A stretch of DNA of 64,000 nt from Avedoeria sp964651245 (GCA_964651245.1 CAZYVI010000016.1:1-64000); one strand, 5' to 3'; shown: positions 1 to 8,911, counted from the first letter of the stretch. Program-made: numbers and translations. The notes: generated by a model from the sequence alone, not told the origin.

Positions 1-56
1 GCTGCTCGATCCAACTTCTAATCCGCGGGTCGCAGGTTCGAATCCTGCCGGGGGTG
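1..56 (+). tRNA. tRNA-Arg(TCT), 5' part missing or scrambled
   Basis: The 3' half of a tRNA is clear: anticodon loop CTTCTAA (anticodon TCT), 3' anticodon strand TCCGC, T arm GCAGG-TTCGAAT-CCTGC at 32-48, acceptor strand CGGGGGT and discriminator G at 56. CCA is not encoded (CCT follows). The 5' anticodon strand is wrong: bases 1-12 do not pair and look like the reverse complement of a D-arm 3' half. This is probably an artefact of the sequence end. Confidence 0.6.
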
Positions 57-140
57 CCTCTGTTGGCCGAGGGCGCGTTGGGCGGTCTTGCGGCCGCCGG
101 GGCTCGGCACGGCGGCGTACGCCTGACACGGTCGCGTGGA

Positions 141-3100
141 CTACGGTCCGGGTGTCATCTTGCCCGCGCCGCGCTGCGCCGACACGTCGCGGGCGTTGTC
201 TGCGGCGCGCCGGTCGAGCCGCAGGCCGTAGGGATCGACGGCGACCCGGCCCGGCCGCGCCGGCACGCGCACGACGACGCGCTGCGGGCCGGACGTGAGC
301 CAGTGCTTGGCGAGATAGATCGGCGCGGCGTCGCCGTCCGCGTCGGCGGCGAACACCGCGATGTCGAACGGCGCCGTCAGCGGCACCTCGGTCTCGACGC
401 CGGCGCCGTCGACGTCGAGCTGGCGCGCCGCGATCTCGATCGCCACCTCGTGGGCGTCGCCCGCCGCGCGACTCTGGGCGTCCGTGACGGCTACGTCGTA
501 CAACGTGATTCGCTCAAACCAATCGGTGATCAAGGCCTGATGCGCTTCGCCCGCGACCGCCCGGAGCTCCGCGACGAGTTCGCGCGTCGTCGGGTCCGGT
601 GGCGGCCGGTTGCCGTACGTCTCGAGGAAGCGCCGCAGCGCGAGGTTCACGCGCTCGGCCCCCAGCACGTCGCGCAGCGCGACCATCGCGTGCACGCCCT
701 TGGTGCCGGCGATGGCCGTCTCGGAGCGCACGATCGGCAACTCTTCGATGTGTTGACGGCTACGGAGGTCGAGGTACTGGGTTCCCAGGGCGGCGGCCTG
801 CGCATACGCCACCGCGCGGCCCTCGACGTGCTCGCTCAGCATGATCGCCGCATAGCTCGAGAGGGTCTCGTTCAGCACGTACATTCCCTGCAGGATCGGA
901 CTGCGTACCTGCCCGCCCCACCACATGTGCCCGAGCTCATGCGCGGCGACGAAGTCGATCGCGCGATCGCCGAACCTCGACAAGAACCCCGCGCCTTCAC
1001 TGTACGCGATGACGCCCGCGCGGGCATCGACGGTCGGGTTGTAGCGCGGAACCTCGAAGATACGGAACGACGCGAACGGATAGGGTCCGAACGCCCGGGC
1101 GTAGTCGTCCAAGCCGCGCTTTACCGTGTACATGATCGTCGGGACGGCGCCCGCATGTCGCGGGTCGTGGAAGATCTCGATCGGAATGCCGTTCACCGAA
1201 TCGCGCGCCACGACGTAGCGCGCGGACGCGAAGGCCAGCCCGACGGGGGTCGCGACGCGATACGCGACGTACCTCCGGCCGCCTTCGCGCCACTCCCGTT
1301 GCGGCACCCCGGCCCCGACCGCGGTCTGGTCGTCCGCGGTGCCGAGGACGACGCGAACGTCGGCCGGCCCGAAGCGGCGGCGGGTGTCGAGACGGGCTGC
1401 GGGATCGTCGAGGTCCGGCAGTCGGCTGGCGGGCGGCAAGCCGTGCCGCCGGCGCGCCGCGGGGTCCGTGAGCTCGCGCTCGGCGTCGTAGCGGAGATCC
1501 GGCATCACGGCCGGCCCGTCCAGATAGGTTCCGTTCTCGGCTACGGGGCCGTGCGCCGTCGAGTTGGCGAAGCCATCGTTGCGCCACGTGAAGCTCCACG
1601 CCCCCGCGACGGTCGCTCCCGCTTGGAGCGGCTCGGCGAATCGGTACACGCGTCCGCCCGCACCCTCCTCGACGAGCGTCGCGGCGCCGATCTCGAGCGC
1701 GTTCACGGTGAGCTCGGGATTCAGCGTCACGAGAACGTGCGCGATCGGGCCGCCCGAAACGTTGCGCAGCTGAACGGTGCCGCGCGACTCGACGCGCCGC
1801 TCCGCCGGAAAGAAGTCCAGGCGCATGTCGATCACCGTCGGCCACGGCGCCGACAGGCCGGCGTAACGGCGGTACCGTCGCTCGTAATCGGCCGCGCGCG
1901 CTTCGAGATCGCGGGTCGTCACGAATTCGTTGCGCACGTGCGTGTTGTAGAAGATCCAAGCGCCGAGCGCGACGAACGTGACGGCGGCCGCGCCCGCGAC
2001 GGCCGCCGTGGGGCGCGACACGCGCGACCGGGCATCGGCAACGCGGTGGGCGAGCCGGTCGTCCACGCCGCGCGGCGCGACCCAGCCGGCGGCCACTATG
2101 GCGAGCACGAGGAAGGCGGACCAATACGCGATGAGCCAGGCCTGCCTGACCGCGAAGTGGCCGAAGCCGTTCATGTCCGAGTGCACCACGGTCGGCAAGC
2201 GGAACGTGTACAGCAGATCCTCGAACCCGAGCGGGTGGAGCGACATCACCGCCCCGAACGCCGCGAGGAACGCGAGCGTGCCGATCCAGCGGTTCCGAAA
2301 CAGCAGGTGGAGGAGCACCGCGGGCACCACGAGCATGTAGTGGTTGAAGCCGAAGACGATCAGACCCGCCAGGTAGAGGCCGATCTCGAAGCGCGTATGG
2401 CCGGCGGCCGCCTGCAGCGCGATGAACGTGACGATGCCCGCGCCGAGCAGCAACGTGAGCGCGACCCATAGCGCGCCGATCGTGCCGAGCACTCCGACGG
2501 CGCTCGAGGACGGCGAGGCGTCCGCGATCTCCGCGACCCGCGCCTCGCGCGCACGGTGCACGAGTACGCCCGAGAAGTAGGCGATGAACAGCAGCAGCTG
2601 CAGCGCGAGACCGACGTCGAGGAAGCCGATCAAGAGGCTCGTGAGCGGCTCTCTCGGCGCCAGGAAGAACGGCTCGGCCGCGGACTGGGCGGCGAAGTGC
2701 TGGGTGCAACTCACCACGACGACGGCGAGCATGAAGGGGAACGGCGGGCTGCGCAGGATCCCCCGCAGCTCCATGCGCAGCTGCGACCCCAGCTGCGCGA
2801 GGGCGCCGCGGCGCCCGAAGTGCGGCACGGCGCGCGAGCCGGATACGGCCGGCAGCGGCGCCGCGGCCGGTGCGCGGCGGCGCCACCGCCGCGGCCGCGT
2901 GCGCACCGCGACGAATCGATAGCGGGCGAGCACCCCGAGAAGCGACAGAGCCGAGAGGCCGAGCCAGAGCGCTCGGTTCGTCCACAGCACGCCGCCCGGC
3001 AGATCGGTCGCGAGCTCGGCGCCCGTCCAGAATCGCGTGATGTCGACGATGGCGAGCAACCCGAACGGGTCGACGAGCGCGACCCAGCCCGGGCCATAAG

Positions 3101-3710
3101 GACCGATGAAGCCCTGCGCCGCCACCGGCACGAGCGGTAGCACGAGCGCGACGCAGAAGGCGCCCGCGATCGAGCGCGTCGCGGCGGCGGCGCTGAACGC
3201 GAGCGCCGCCACGATGACCGTGTTCGGCACCGCCACCGCGGCGACGACGAACCACCACGGCGCCGCGGCAAACGGCTGAAGGCTCGCCGGGTCGATACCC
3301 GGAGCGGACAGCGACACCAGCCCTCCCAGCACGCCCACGAGCGACGCCAGCAGCGCGAACAGGAGACCTCCGGCGAACCGGCCGAGCACGTAGCTCGGCG
3401 CGCGGATCGGCCGCACGAAAAAGAGCTCGGCCGTCGCGCGCTCGTGATCGCGCGTGATGGCGGCCGCGACGATCGCGACCGCCGGAAAGAGCGCGAACAG
3501 GCTCAGCACGAGCTCGTTCTGGAGGATCGCCACCGCCGCGTTGAGAGGAATGGCCGCGGCGTCCGCCGCCGCGCCGAACCCGACGTCGATGCCGAGTTTG
3601 CGGGCGGTGAGGAAGTGCAGGGCGAACGACAGCACGGCCGCCGCAAGGTAGAGCGGCGACCGTGCCTGGAGCCGGCACTCGAAGCGGAGGATCTCGAGGA
3701 ACGCGCGCAT
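141..3710 (-). CDS. ABC-2 type permease fused to an M1-family metallopeptidase
   Basis: This 1189-residue protein starts at the ATG at 3710, five bases after the ATPase stop. The N-terminal half (about 1-630) carries many hydrophobic segments in two ABC-2-like permease blocks separated by an Arg-rich cytoplasmic stretch. After a last membrane segment near 660-700 comes an extracytoplasmic M1 peptidase: HELGHMWWGG at about 924 with a Glu in LNETLS about 20 residues later, the gluzincin zinc-site pattern. The expected job is ATP-driven export or membrane work coupled to surface peptide cleavage; the substrate is unknown. Similar permease/peptidase fusions are known, mainly in Bacteroidota. The gene is last in a unit with its ATPase and a two-component system. 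A frame-open extension upstream to 4232 lies inside the ATPase gene and is not used. Confidence 0.88.
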   Translation of the reverse strand: MRAFLEILRFECRLQARSPLYLAAAVLSFALHFLTARKLGIDVGFGAAADAAAIPLNAAVAILQNELVLSLFALFPAVAIVAAAITRDHERATAELFFVRPIRAPSYVLGRFAGGLLFALLASLVGVLGGLVSLSAPGIDPASLQPFAAAPWWFVVAAVAVPNTVIVAALAFSAAAATRSIAGAFCVALVLPLVPVAAQGFIGPYGPGWVALVDPFGLLAIVDITRFWTGAELATDLPGGVLWTNRALWLGLSALSLLGVLARYRFVAVRTRPRRWRRRAPAAAPLPAVSGSRAVPHFGRRGALAQLGSQLRMELRGILRSPPFPFMLAVVVVSCTQHFAAQSAAEPFFLAPREPLTSLLIGFLDVGLALQLLLFIAYFSGVLVHRAREARVAEIADASPSSSAVGVLGTIGALWVALTLLLGAGIVTFIALQAAAGHTRFEIGLYLAGLIVFGFNHYMLVVPAVLLHLLFRNRWIGTLAFLAAFGAVMSLHPLGFEDLLYTFRLPTVVHSDMNGFGHFAVRQAWLIAYWSAFLVLAIVAAGWVAPRGVDDRLAHRVADARSRVSRPTAAVAGAAAVTFVALGAWIFYNTHVRNEFVTTRDLEARAADYERRYRRYAGLSAPWPTVIDMRLDFFPAERRVESRGTVQLRNVSGGPIAHVLVTLNPELTVNALEIGAATLVEEGAGGRVYRFAEPLQAGATVAGAWSFTWRNDGFANSTAHGPVAENGTYLDGPAVMPDLRYDAERELTDPAARRRHGLPPASRLPDLDDPAARLDTRRRFGPADVRVVLGTADDQTAVGAGVPQREWREGGRRYVAYRVATPVGLAFASARYVVARDSVNGIPIEIFHDPRHAGAVPTIMYTVKRGLDDYARAFGPYPFASFRIFEVPRYNPTVDARAGVIAYSEGAGFLSRFGDRAIDFVAAHELGHMWWGGQVRSPILQGMYVLNETLSSYAAIMLSEHVEGRAVAYAQAAALGTQYLDLRSRQHIEELPIVRSETAIAGTKGVHAMVALRDVLGAERVNLALRRFLETYGNRPPPDPTTRELVAELRAVAGEAHQALITDWFERITLYDVAVTDAQSRAAGDAHEVAIEIAARQLDVDGAGVETEVPLTAPFDIAVFAADADGDAAPIYLAKHWLTSGPQRVVVRVPARPGRVAVDPYGLRLDRRAADNARDVSAQRGAGKMTPGP

Positions 3711-3715
3711 CGCGC

Positions 3716-4597
3716 TCACGCCGCGCTCGTGTCGATGCCGTGCTCCTGCAGCGTCACGAAATAGACGTCCTCGAGGGTCGGCCGCGCGACGTTCATGCCG
3801 GCGGGCGCCGCATCCGCCAGCACCCGCACTTCCGTACGTCCCGCCGCGATGCGCGTCGAGATGATCGTCCGCGTCGCGCGCAGCCGCTCGATGTCGGCCT
3901 TGTCCACGGCCGCCGACCAGAGCCGCCCGTCGAGTTCGGCCGTCAGGACGTGTGGCTCGCCGACACGAAGGATTCGCCCCGCCGCCATGATCGCGACGCG
4001 CGTGCACAGCGCCGCGACGTCGTCGACGATGTGCGTCGACAGGATCACGACGACGTCCTCGCCGACTTCGGAGAGGAGATTCTGGAATCGGCGACGCTCG
4101 ACGGGGTCGAGCCCGGCCGTCGGCTCGTCGACGATGAGCAGCCGCGGTTGTCCGATCAGCGCTTGTGCAACGCCGTACCGCTGTCGCATGCCGCCCGAGA
4201 ACGTGTCGATGCTGCGCTTTCGCACGTCCCACAAGCGGGTGCGCACCAACAGGTCGCGAACCACGACTCGGCGTTCGGCGCCGTGAATGCCCTTCAGCGC
4301 TGCGAAGTGCGCGAGCATCACCTCGGGCGACGTGCGCGGATAGGCGCCGAACTCCTGCGGCAGGTAGCCGAGCTGCGTGCGCAGCTCGAGCTTTGCGCTG
4401 CCCACGTCGATGCCGTCGAAATGGATCGAGCCCGAGTCGGCGTCCTGTAGCGTCGCGAGCGTGCGCATCAGCGTCGACTTGCCGGCGCCGTTCGGGCCGA
4501 GCAGGCCGAACATGCCTTTCGGTATCTCGAGCGACACGTCGTCCAGCGCTCGCACCCCGCCCGCATACGTCTTTGACAGCCCGGAGATCGTCAACAT
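3716..4597 (-). CDS. ABC transporter ATP-binding protein
   Basis: This 293-residue ATPase has Walker A GPNGAGKST (about residue 35), a signature FSGGMRQR, Walker B LLIVDEPTAGLD and the switch His in STHIVDD. The C-terminal 80 residues form a small regulatory region of the kind seen in CcmA/YhaQ-like drug and bacteriocin exporter ATPases. It should energise the ABC-2 permease/peptidase encoded immediately downstream. Its ATG overlaps the end of the sensor-kinase gene by seven bases, which implies translational coupling. The substrate cannot be read from the sequence. Confidence 0.93.
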   Translation of the reverse strand: MLTISGLSKTYAGGVRALDDVSLEIPKGMFGLLGPNGAGKSTLMRTLATLQDADSGSIHFDGIDVGSAKLELRTQLGYLPQEFGAYPRTSPEVMLAHFAALKGIHGAERRVVVRDLLVRTRLWDVRKRSIDTFSGGMRQRYGVAQALIGQPRLLIVDEPTAGLDPVERRRFQNLLSEVGEDVVVILSTHIVDDVAALCTRVAIMAAGRILRVGEPHVLTAELDGRLWSAAVDKADIERLRATRTIISTRIAAGRTEVRVLADAAPAGMNVARPTLEDVYFVTLQEHGIDTSAA

Positions 4598-5898
4598 GGT
4601 GGTCGTCCCGATCCGGCGTCGCCGCCGGTCGCCGAAGGCCGGAGGGACGACGCCGCAGCGGCGCTCACCAGCGAGAAGCAGACCGCCGCGCCGCCACCCG
4701 GCGCGTCCTCCACCCAGATGCGGCCGCCGTGGCCCTCGACGATGTGCTTGGCGATGGCCAGGCCGAGCCCGGTGCCGCCGCCGCGTCGGGAACGGTCGCC
4801 GCGGTAGAAGCGCTCGAAGATGCGCAGCCGCTCGCGCGGCGGAACGCCCGGTCCCTCGTCGCAGACGCAGATCCGAACCATGTCGCTGTCGGGTCCCTGG
4901 AGGCTGTCGCCGTCGTCGCCGTCTCGCCCGTCGCCGCGCGGTCCGACCCCGCCGGCCGGCGCGGACCCGCGCGCGGCCGTCACCTGCACCGTCGTGCCGG
5001 GCGGCGAGAACCGCCGGGCGTTGTCGAGCAAGTTGACGATCGCCCGGACGATGTGGCTGCGGTCGGCCAGCGCCTCGACGTCGGATGGCACCGTTACGCC
5101 CAGCCGCACGTCGGCTTCGGCCATGAGGTGGGCGACCGACCGTCGGGCCGCTTCGACGAGATCGGCGACGGGCTCGGGCACGAGTCGGAACAGCGCCCGG
5201 CCCGACTCGAGTTGGTTGAGCTGCAGCAGGTCGTCGGCCAGCGTCCGGATGCGCTCGACCTGGTGACCCATCTCGTCGAACAGCGCCGCACGGCTCGCGG
5301 GAGCCGCCAACGCGGCGGCGTCGACCGGCGGCGGGTCACGCAGCGCATCGAGCAGCAGGCCGAGGGTGGTGAGCGGCGTCCGCAGGTCGTGCGAGACGTT
5401 GGCCACGAGATCGCGCCGCGCCCGCTCGAGGTACTCGAGCTGGGTCTGATCGGCCAGCGCCACGACGCGCTCGCCGGCGCCGGCCGCGACGACGCGGACC
5501 GCGAAAAGGCGCTCGCCGATCCGAACCGGCTGGCGCTCGGCGTTGCCGCGGTGGGCATCGTCGATGACGGCGCGCAGTTCGGCCGACCGGATCGCCGCCA
5601 TCAGCGACGGCCGGACGTTCGGCGCCAGCTGGAACCAGTCGCGTGCGGCGGCGTTGGCGTCGACGATGTCGAGCGTCTCGTCGACGACGACGATCGCCAC
5701 GTCGATGGCGTCGGACACCGCCGCGAGCCGCAGCCCGGCGCGTGCCGACTGCGCCGATGCCTCGTCGGCGCGCCGCAGGAGCGCCGCCGCCTCGCGCCGT
5801 GCGCCACGCTCGTCGGCGATGCGCCGCCGCCAGCGGCCGGCGGCGTAGCCGAGAGCGGACGCCGCACCCGCGAGCACGACGACCGCCCAGTCGGCCAC
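4591..5898 (-). CDS. PhoR-like sensor histidine kinase
   Basis: The 435-residue protein has one N-terminal membrane segment (about 5-22), a short coiled region, a PAS-like domain (about 60-160), the dimerisation/phosphoacceptor box NVSHDLRTPL (about 168-177) and a HATPase_c domain with an N box (NLLDNARRF), a G1 box (DEGPGVP) and a G2 box (GGGTGLGLAI). The layout matches PhoR/ResE-type kinases that lack a large extracellular sensor, so the signal may come through the membrane or the PAS fold. It lies 12 bases after the response-regulator gene and overlaps the ABC ATPase gene. The two-component pair probably controls the transporter, which is inferred from gene order. Confidence 0.93.
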   Translation of the reverse strand: MADWAVVVLAGAASALGYAAGRWRRRIADERGARREAAALLRRADEASAQSARAGLRLAAVSDAIDVAIVVVDETLDIVDANAAARDWFQLAPNVRPSLMAAIRSAELRAVIDDAHRGNAERQPVRIGERLFAVRVVAAGAGERVVALADQTQLEYLERARRDLVANVSHDLRTPLTTLGLLLDALRDPPPVDAAALAAPASRAALFDEMGHQVERIRTLADDLLQLNQLESGRALFRLVPEPVADLVEAARRSVAHLMAEADVRLGVTVPSDVEALADRSHIVRAIVNLLDNARRFSPPGTTVQVTAARGSAPAGGVGPRGDGRDGDDGDSLQGPDSDMVRICVCDEGPGVPPRERLRIFERFYRGDRSRRGGGTGLGLAIAKHIVEGHGGRIWVEDAPGGGAAVCFSLVSAAAASSLRPSATGGDAGSGRPPC

Positions 5899-5910
5899 GG
5901 CGCGCTCCCG

Positions 5911-6603
5911 TCAGCCGTCGAAGCGGTAGCCGACCCCGCGCAGCGTCGTAATGCGCGTGGGCTGCGATGGGTCGTCCTCGATCTTCTGGCGCAACCAGCG
6001 GATGTGGACGTCGACCGTCCGGCTGTCGCCGAAGTAGTCGTAGCCCCAGACCTTTTCGAGCAGCAGGTCGCGGCTCATGACCGCACCGCGGTTGCGCACG
6101 AGCTCGGACAGGAGATTGAATTCCTTGTGGGTGAGGGGCAACTCGTCGCCCCCGCGCCACGCCCGGCGACCGATCAGGTCCAGGCGCAGGTCGCCTGACT
6201 CGAGCACCGTCTGCCGGCTGGCCGGCGTCCGCCGCAGCAGCGCCCGCACGCGCGCCACGAGCTCCCCGGCCGAGAATGGCTTCGTCACATAGTCGTCGGC
6301 GCCCGACTCGAGGCCGACGATCTTGTCGAGGTCCCCAGAGCGCGCCGTGAGCATCAGCACCGGCACGTCGGAGCCGGCCGTCCGCAGCGCGCGGCAGGCG
6401 CTCATACCATCGATGCCCGGCAGCATCACGTCCAGGAGCACGAGGTCGGGCCGTTCCTCGGCGACGCGATCGACCAGCCCGCCGGCGTCCTCGGCCGTCG
6501 CCACGCGGTAGCCGTGGCCCGCCAGCATCGTCGCCAACGTCTCGCGCAGCGCCGGCTCGTCTTCGACGATCAGCACGCTCTGGCTGGCGGTGGCGGGGCT
6601 CAT
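5911..6603 (-). CDS. OmpR/PhoB-family response regulator
   Basis: The 230-residue protein has a receiver domain (1-125) with acidic residues VEDEPA, the phosphoacceptor Asp in LLDVMLPG (about residue 58), the conserved Thr (MLTAR) and Lys (VTKPF). A winged-helix DNA-binding domain follows (about 135-229), ending in the typical TLRGVGYRF. It is the expected partner of the adjacent kinase. The ATG at 6603 gives the standard family length. The gene is the first clear member of the leftward unit, 19 bases after the HNH gene. Confidence 0.95.
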   Translation of the reverse strand: MSPATASQSVLIVEDEPALRETLATMLAGHGYRVATAEDAGGLVDRVAEERPDLVLLDVMLPGIDGMSACRALRTAGSDVPVLMLTARSGDLDKIVGLESGADDYVTKPFSAGELVARVRALLRRTPASRQTVLESGDLRLDLIGRRAWRGGDELPLTHKEFNLLSELVRNRGAVMSRDLLLEKVWGYDYFGDSRTVDVHIRWLRQKIEDDPSQPTRITTLRGVGYRFDG

Positions 6604-6622
6604 CGTCGGGGCCGCCGGCGCG

Positions 6623-7177
6623 CTACGACTCGGAACCGAGGTATTTCCGCCAGACGTCCGGGCCGGCGGCGTCGCCGCTCACGAACGCCAGGGCGATGAA
6701 CCGCGGCGCGCGCGGTTGCGACAACAGCCGCATGCCGGCTTCGTCCGGCAGCCGTCCGCCCTTCCGCCGGTTGCAGCGCGCGCAGGCGGCCACGAGGTTC
6801 TCCCAGCGCTTCGGACCGCCGCGCGAACGCGGCACGACGTGGTCGATCGTGAGCGCGTTGCGGCCCGGCGTGGCGCCGCAGTACTGGCACACGAAGCGAT
6901 CGCGCGCCAGCACGCCCCGGCGGGACACGGGCACCCGCATGCGGTACGGCACGCGCACGTAGCCCACGAGGCGGATCACCGCCGGCGTCGGCAAGGCGAG
7001 GCGCTCGGCGCGCAAGACCGCTTCGACGGCCTCGACGATCTCGGCCTTGTCCTTGAGCAGCAGCACGACAGCGCGCCGCACCGACACGACGTTCAGCGGC
7101 TCGTAGGATGCGTTCAGGACGAGGACGGACGACACGCGGCGGCTCGCAGACAGCTGGGCAGGGGCGCCGTCGCGCAT
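6623..7177 (-). CDS. HNH endonuclease family protein
   Basis: The central HNH module has two zinc-binding CxxC pairs (CQYCG and CARCNRRKG) and the catalytic stretch LTIDHVVPRSRGG, followed by WENLVAAC. The N-terminus SSVLVLNASYEPLNVV is characteristic of a family widespread in Chloroflexota, Actinobacteria and Cyanobacteria, whose members are annotated only as HNH endonucleases; the biological role is unknown. That conserved block suggests the true start may be the GTG at 7135 rather than the ATG at 7177; neither has a convincing ribosome-binding site. It lies just upstream of the response regulator and may be co-transcribed with it. Confidence 0.9.
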   Translation of the reverse strand: MRDGAPAQLSASRRVSSVLVLNASYEPLNVVSVRRAVVLLLKDKAEIVEAVEAVLRAERLALPTPAVIRLVGYVRVPYRMRVPVSRRGVLARDRFVCQYCGATPGRNALTIDHVVPRSRGGPKRWENLVAACARCNRRKGGRLPDEAGMRLLSQPRAPRFIALAFVSGDAAGPDVWRKYLGSES

Positions 7178-7251
7178 GATAGCGGGCCGAACTGCGGCTC
7201 GCCAAGCCGCCGTGCAGGCGCCGCGCGCGGCCGCGGCGTGCCCGCCTCGTC

Positions 7252-7269
7252 CGCGCCGCCGGCGGCGCG
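7252..7269. terminator. GC palindrome after the tRNA array
   Basis: A perfect 18-base palindrome (CGCGCCGCC/GGCGGCGCG) starts 18 bases beyond the 3' end of the last tRNA of the leftward array. It could form a 7-bp hairpin with a CCGG loop. There is no T tract, so termination is only a suggestion. Confidence 0.3.
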
Positions 7270-7286
7270 GCGCGCAACGACTCGCT

Positions 7287-7370
7287 TGCCGAGGGTGGGA
7301 ATCGAACCCACACGGGTGTTACCCCACGCGATTTTGAGTCGCGCGCGTCTGCCAGTTCCGCCACCCCGGC
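7287..7370 (-). tRNA. tRNA-Leu(CAA)
   Basis: 84-nt class II tRNA. Acceptor GCCGGGG pairs with CCTCGGC, anticodon loop CTCAAAA, long variable arm, T loop TTCGATT, discriminator A. CCA is not encoded. Last gene of the leftward array. Confidence 0.95.
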
Positions 7371-7404
7371 GTGGCCCACAGCCCGTGGACTGCGCTGGTA
7401 CGTG

Positions 7405-7476
7405 AGCCCACGGGCGGATTTGAACCGCCGACCCCGTTCTTACCAAGAACGTGCTCTGCCACTGAGCTACGTGGGC
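7405..7476 (-). tRNA. tRNA-Thr(GGT)
   Basis: 72-nt cloverleaf with acceptor GCCCACG/CGTGGGC, anticodon stem CGTTC/GAACG around loop TTGGTAA and T loop TTCAAAT. No encoded CCA. Confidence 0.95.
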
Positions 7477-7514
7477 GGACGAAGAGCCGCCCGCGCCCAC
7501 GCGGACGGCTCTTG

Positions 7515-7589
7515 TCGGGGAGAGAGGATTCGAACCTCCGACCTCATCGTCCCGAACGATGCGCGCTAACCGGACTGCGCCACTCCCCG
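7515..7589 (-). tRNA. tRNA-Pro(CGG)
   Basis: Acceptor CGGGGAG/CTCCCCG, anticodon stem CATCG/CGATG around loop TTCGGGA, T loop TTCGAAT, discriminator A. No encoded CCA. One of three proline tRNAs in the window. Confidence 0.95.
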
Positions 7590-7635
7590 AGGACCGAACG
7601 AACGGACCGCGTCGTTCCGGTAACGGACGCGGGTG

Positions 7636-7709
7636 TGGGCGCGAGAGGGCTCGAACCTCTGACCTCACGGATGTGAACCGTGCGCTCTGACCAACTGAGC
7701 TACGCACCC
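7636..7709 (-). tRNA. tRNA-Val(CAC)
   Basis: Acceptor GGGTGCG/CGCGCCC with one G-T pair, anticodon stem CACGG/CCGTG around loop TTCACAT, T loop TTCGAGC, discriminator A. No encoded CCA. Confidence 0.95.
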
Positions 7710-7751
7710 CTATTCGATTGCCGTCGCAACGCCACCGCCGCAAGCGCGCTG

Positions 7752-7826
<75 letters not shown>

Positions 7827-7851
7827 AGACACCTATTGTGCTATCCGGCCA

Positions 7852-7923
7852 AGCGGGCGATGAGATTCGAACTCACGACCCTCTGCTTGGGAAGCAGATG
7901 CTCTACCACTGAGCTACGCCCGC
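7852..7923 (-). tRNA. tRNA-Gly(CCC)
   Basis: Acceptor GCGGGCG/CGCCCGC, anticodon stem TCTGC/GCAGA around loop TTCCCAA, discriminator T as usual for glycine tRNAs. No encoded CCA. Confidence 0.95.
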
Positions 7924-7936
7924 ATCTCGCCGACCA

Positions 7937-8009
<73 letters not shown>

Positions 8010-8050
8010 CCGACTTCGGCCACGCTGCCGTAGACCGACGACTCCGCTAG

Positions 8051-8124
8051 GGAGACCAGAGGGGCTCGAACCCTCGACCTCCTGATCCACAATCAGGCGC
8101 TCTGCCGATTGAGCTATGGTCTCC
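8051..8124 (-). tRNA. tRNA-His(GTG)
   Basis: Anticodon stem CCTGA/TCAGG around loop TTGTGGA. The acceptor GAGACCA/TGGTCTC is extended by an encoded G at -1 opposite discriminator C, the histidine identity feature. The interval includes G-1. No encoded CCA. Confidence 0.94.
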
Positions 8125-8189
8125 ACGCCGAGGCGCGATGCGCGCCGCCTCGCTTCGGCGACCCGCCGGCGCAGCGGTCGGCGAGCCAG

Positions 8190-8263
8190 TGGGCGATCCA
8201 GGACTCGAACCTGGGACCTCTCCCTTATCAGGGGAGTGCTCTAACCACCTGAGCTAATCGCCC
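8190..8263 (-). tRNA. tRNA-Ile(GAT)
   Basis: Acceptor GGGCGAT/ATCGCCC, anticodon stem CTCCC/GGGAG around loop CTGATAA, T loop TTCGAGT, discriminator A. No encoded CCA. It is not inside a ribosomal RNA operon here. Confidence 0.95.
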
Positions 8264-8290
8264 GCGCCGGCGCTGGCCGCCGGATCGGTG

Positions 8291-8363
<73 letters not shown>

Positions 8364-8421
8364 TCGCGGGAGTCGCACTGCCGGACCGGGGTGCGCACGA
8401 CCGTGCGCCACCGCCAGCGAG

Positions 8422-8494
8422 TGCCGAGGCCCAGACTTGAACTGGGGACCTCTTCCTTTTCAGGGAAGCGCTCTACCAGCTGAGCTACCTCGGC
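8422..8494 (-). tRNA. tRNA-Phe(GAA)
   Basis: Acceptor GCCGAGG/CCTCGGC, anticodon stem CTTCC/GGAAG around loop CTGAAAA, T loop TTCAAGT, discriminator A. No encoded CCA. Confidence 0.95.
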
Positions 8495-8497
8495 GCA

Positions 8498-8568
8498 AGG
8501 CCACGGCCGGAATCGAACCGGCGGTGAGGGTTTTGCAGACCCTTGCCTTGCCACTTGGCTACGTGGCC
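8498..8568 (-). tRNA. tRNA-Cys(GCA)
   Basis: Acceptor GGCCACG/CGTGGCC, anticodon stem AGGGT/ACCCT around loop CTGCAAA, discriminator T, the cysteine identity base. Three bases separate it from tRNA-Phe. Confidence 0.95.
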
Positions 8569-8577
8569 ACGGTTCAG

Positions 8578-8665
8578 CGGAGAGGGCGGGATTCGAACCC
8601 GCGACGGGCTTGCGCCCGCAACGGCTTAGCAGGCCGCTCCATTACCGGGCTATGGTAACCTCCCC
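8578..8665 (-). tRNA. tRNA-Ser(GCT)
   Basis: 88-nt class II tRNA. Acceptor GGGGAGG/CCTCTCC, anticodon stem GCGGC/GCCGT around loop CTGCTAA, long variable arm, discriminator G as in serine tRNAs. No encoded CCA. Confidence 0.93.
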
Positions 8666-8711
8666 ACGGTTCGAACACGGCGATCGGTTGTTAAGCTGCA
8701 GCCGCCTGAGG

Positions 8712-8782
8712 CTGGGGGACAGGGATTCGAACCCCGACTATCTGATCCAGAGTCAGACGTACTACCATTATACGATCCCCCA
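8712..8782 (-). tRNA. tRNA-Gln(CTG)
   Basis: Acceptor TGGGGGA/TCCCCCA, anticodon stem TCTGA/TCAGA around loop CTCTGGA, discriminator G. The first pair T-A fits glutamine tRNAs. No encoded CCA. Confidence 0.95.
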
Positions 8783-8825
8783 GTGACGCCGCCGGCACCG
8801 CCCCAACGCCCGAGCCTTGGGTCAG

Positions 8826-8898
8826 TAGCCCCTACGGGATTCGAACCCGTGTCTCTGCCTTGAGAGGGCAGTATCCTAGGCCTCTAGACGAAGGGGCC
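8826..8898 (-). tRNA. tRNA-Glu(CTC)
   Basis: Acceptor GGCCCCT/AGGGGCT, anticodon stem CTGCC/GGCAG around loop CTCTCAA, T loop TTCGAAT, discriminator A. No encoded CCA. Confidence 0.94.
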
Positions 8899-8911
8899 GC
8901 GTGTCACGTGA

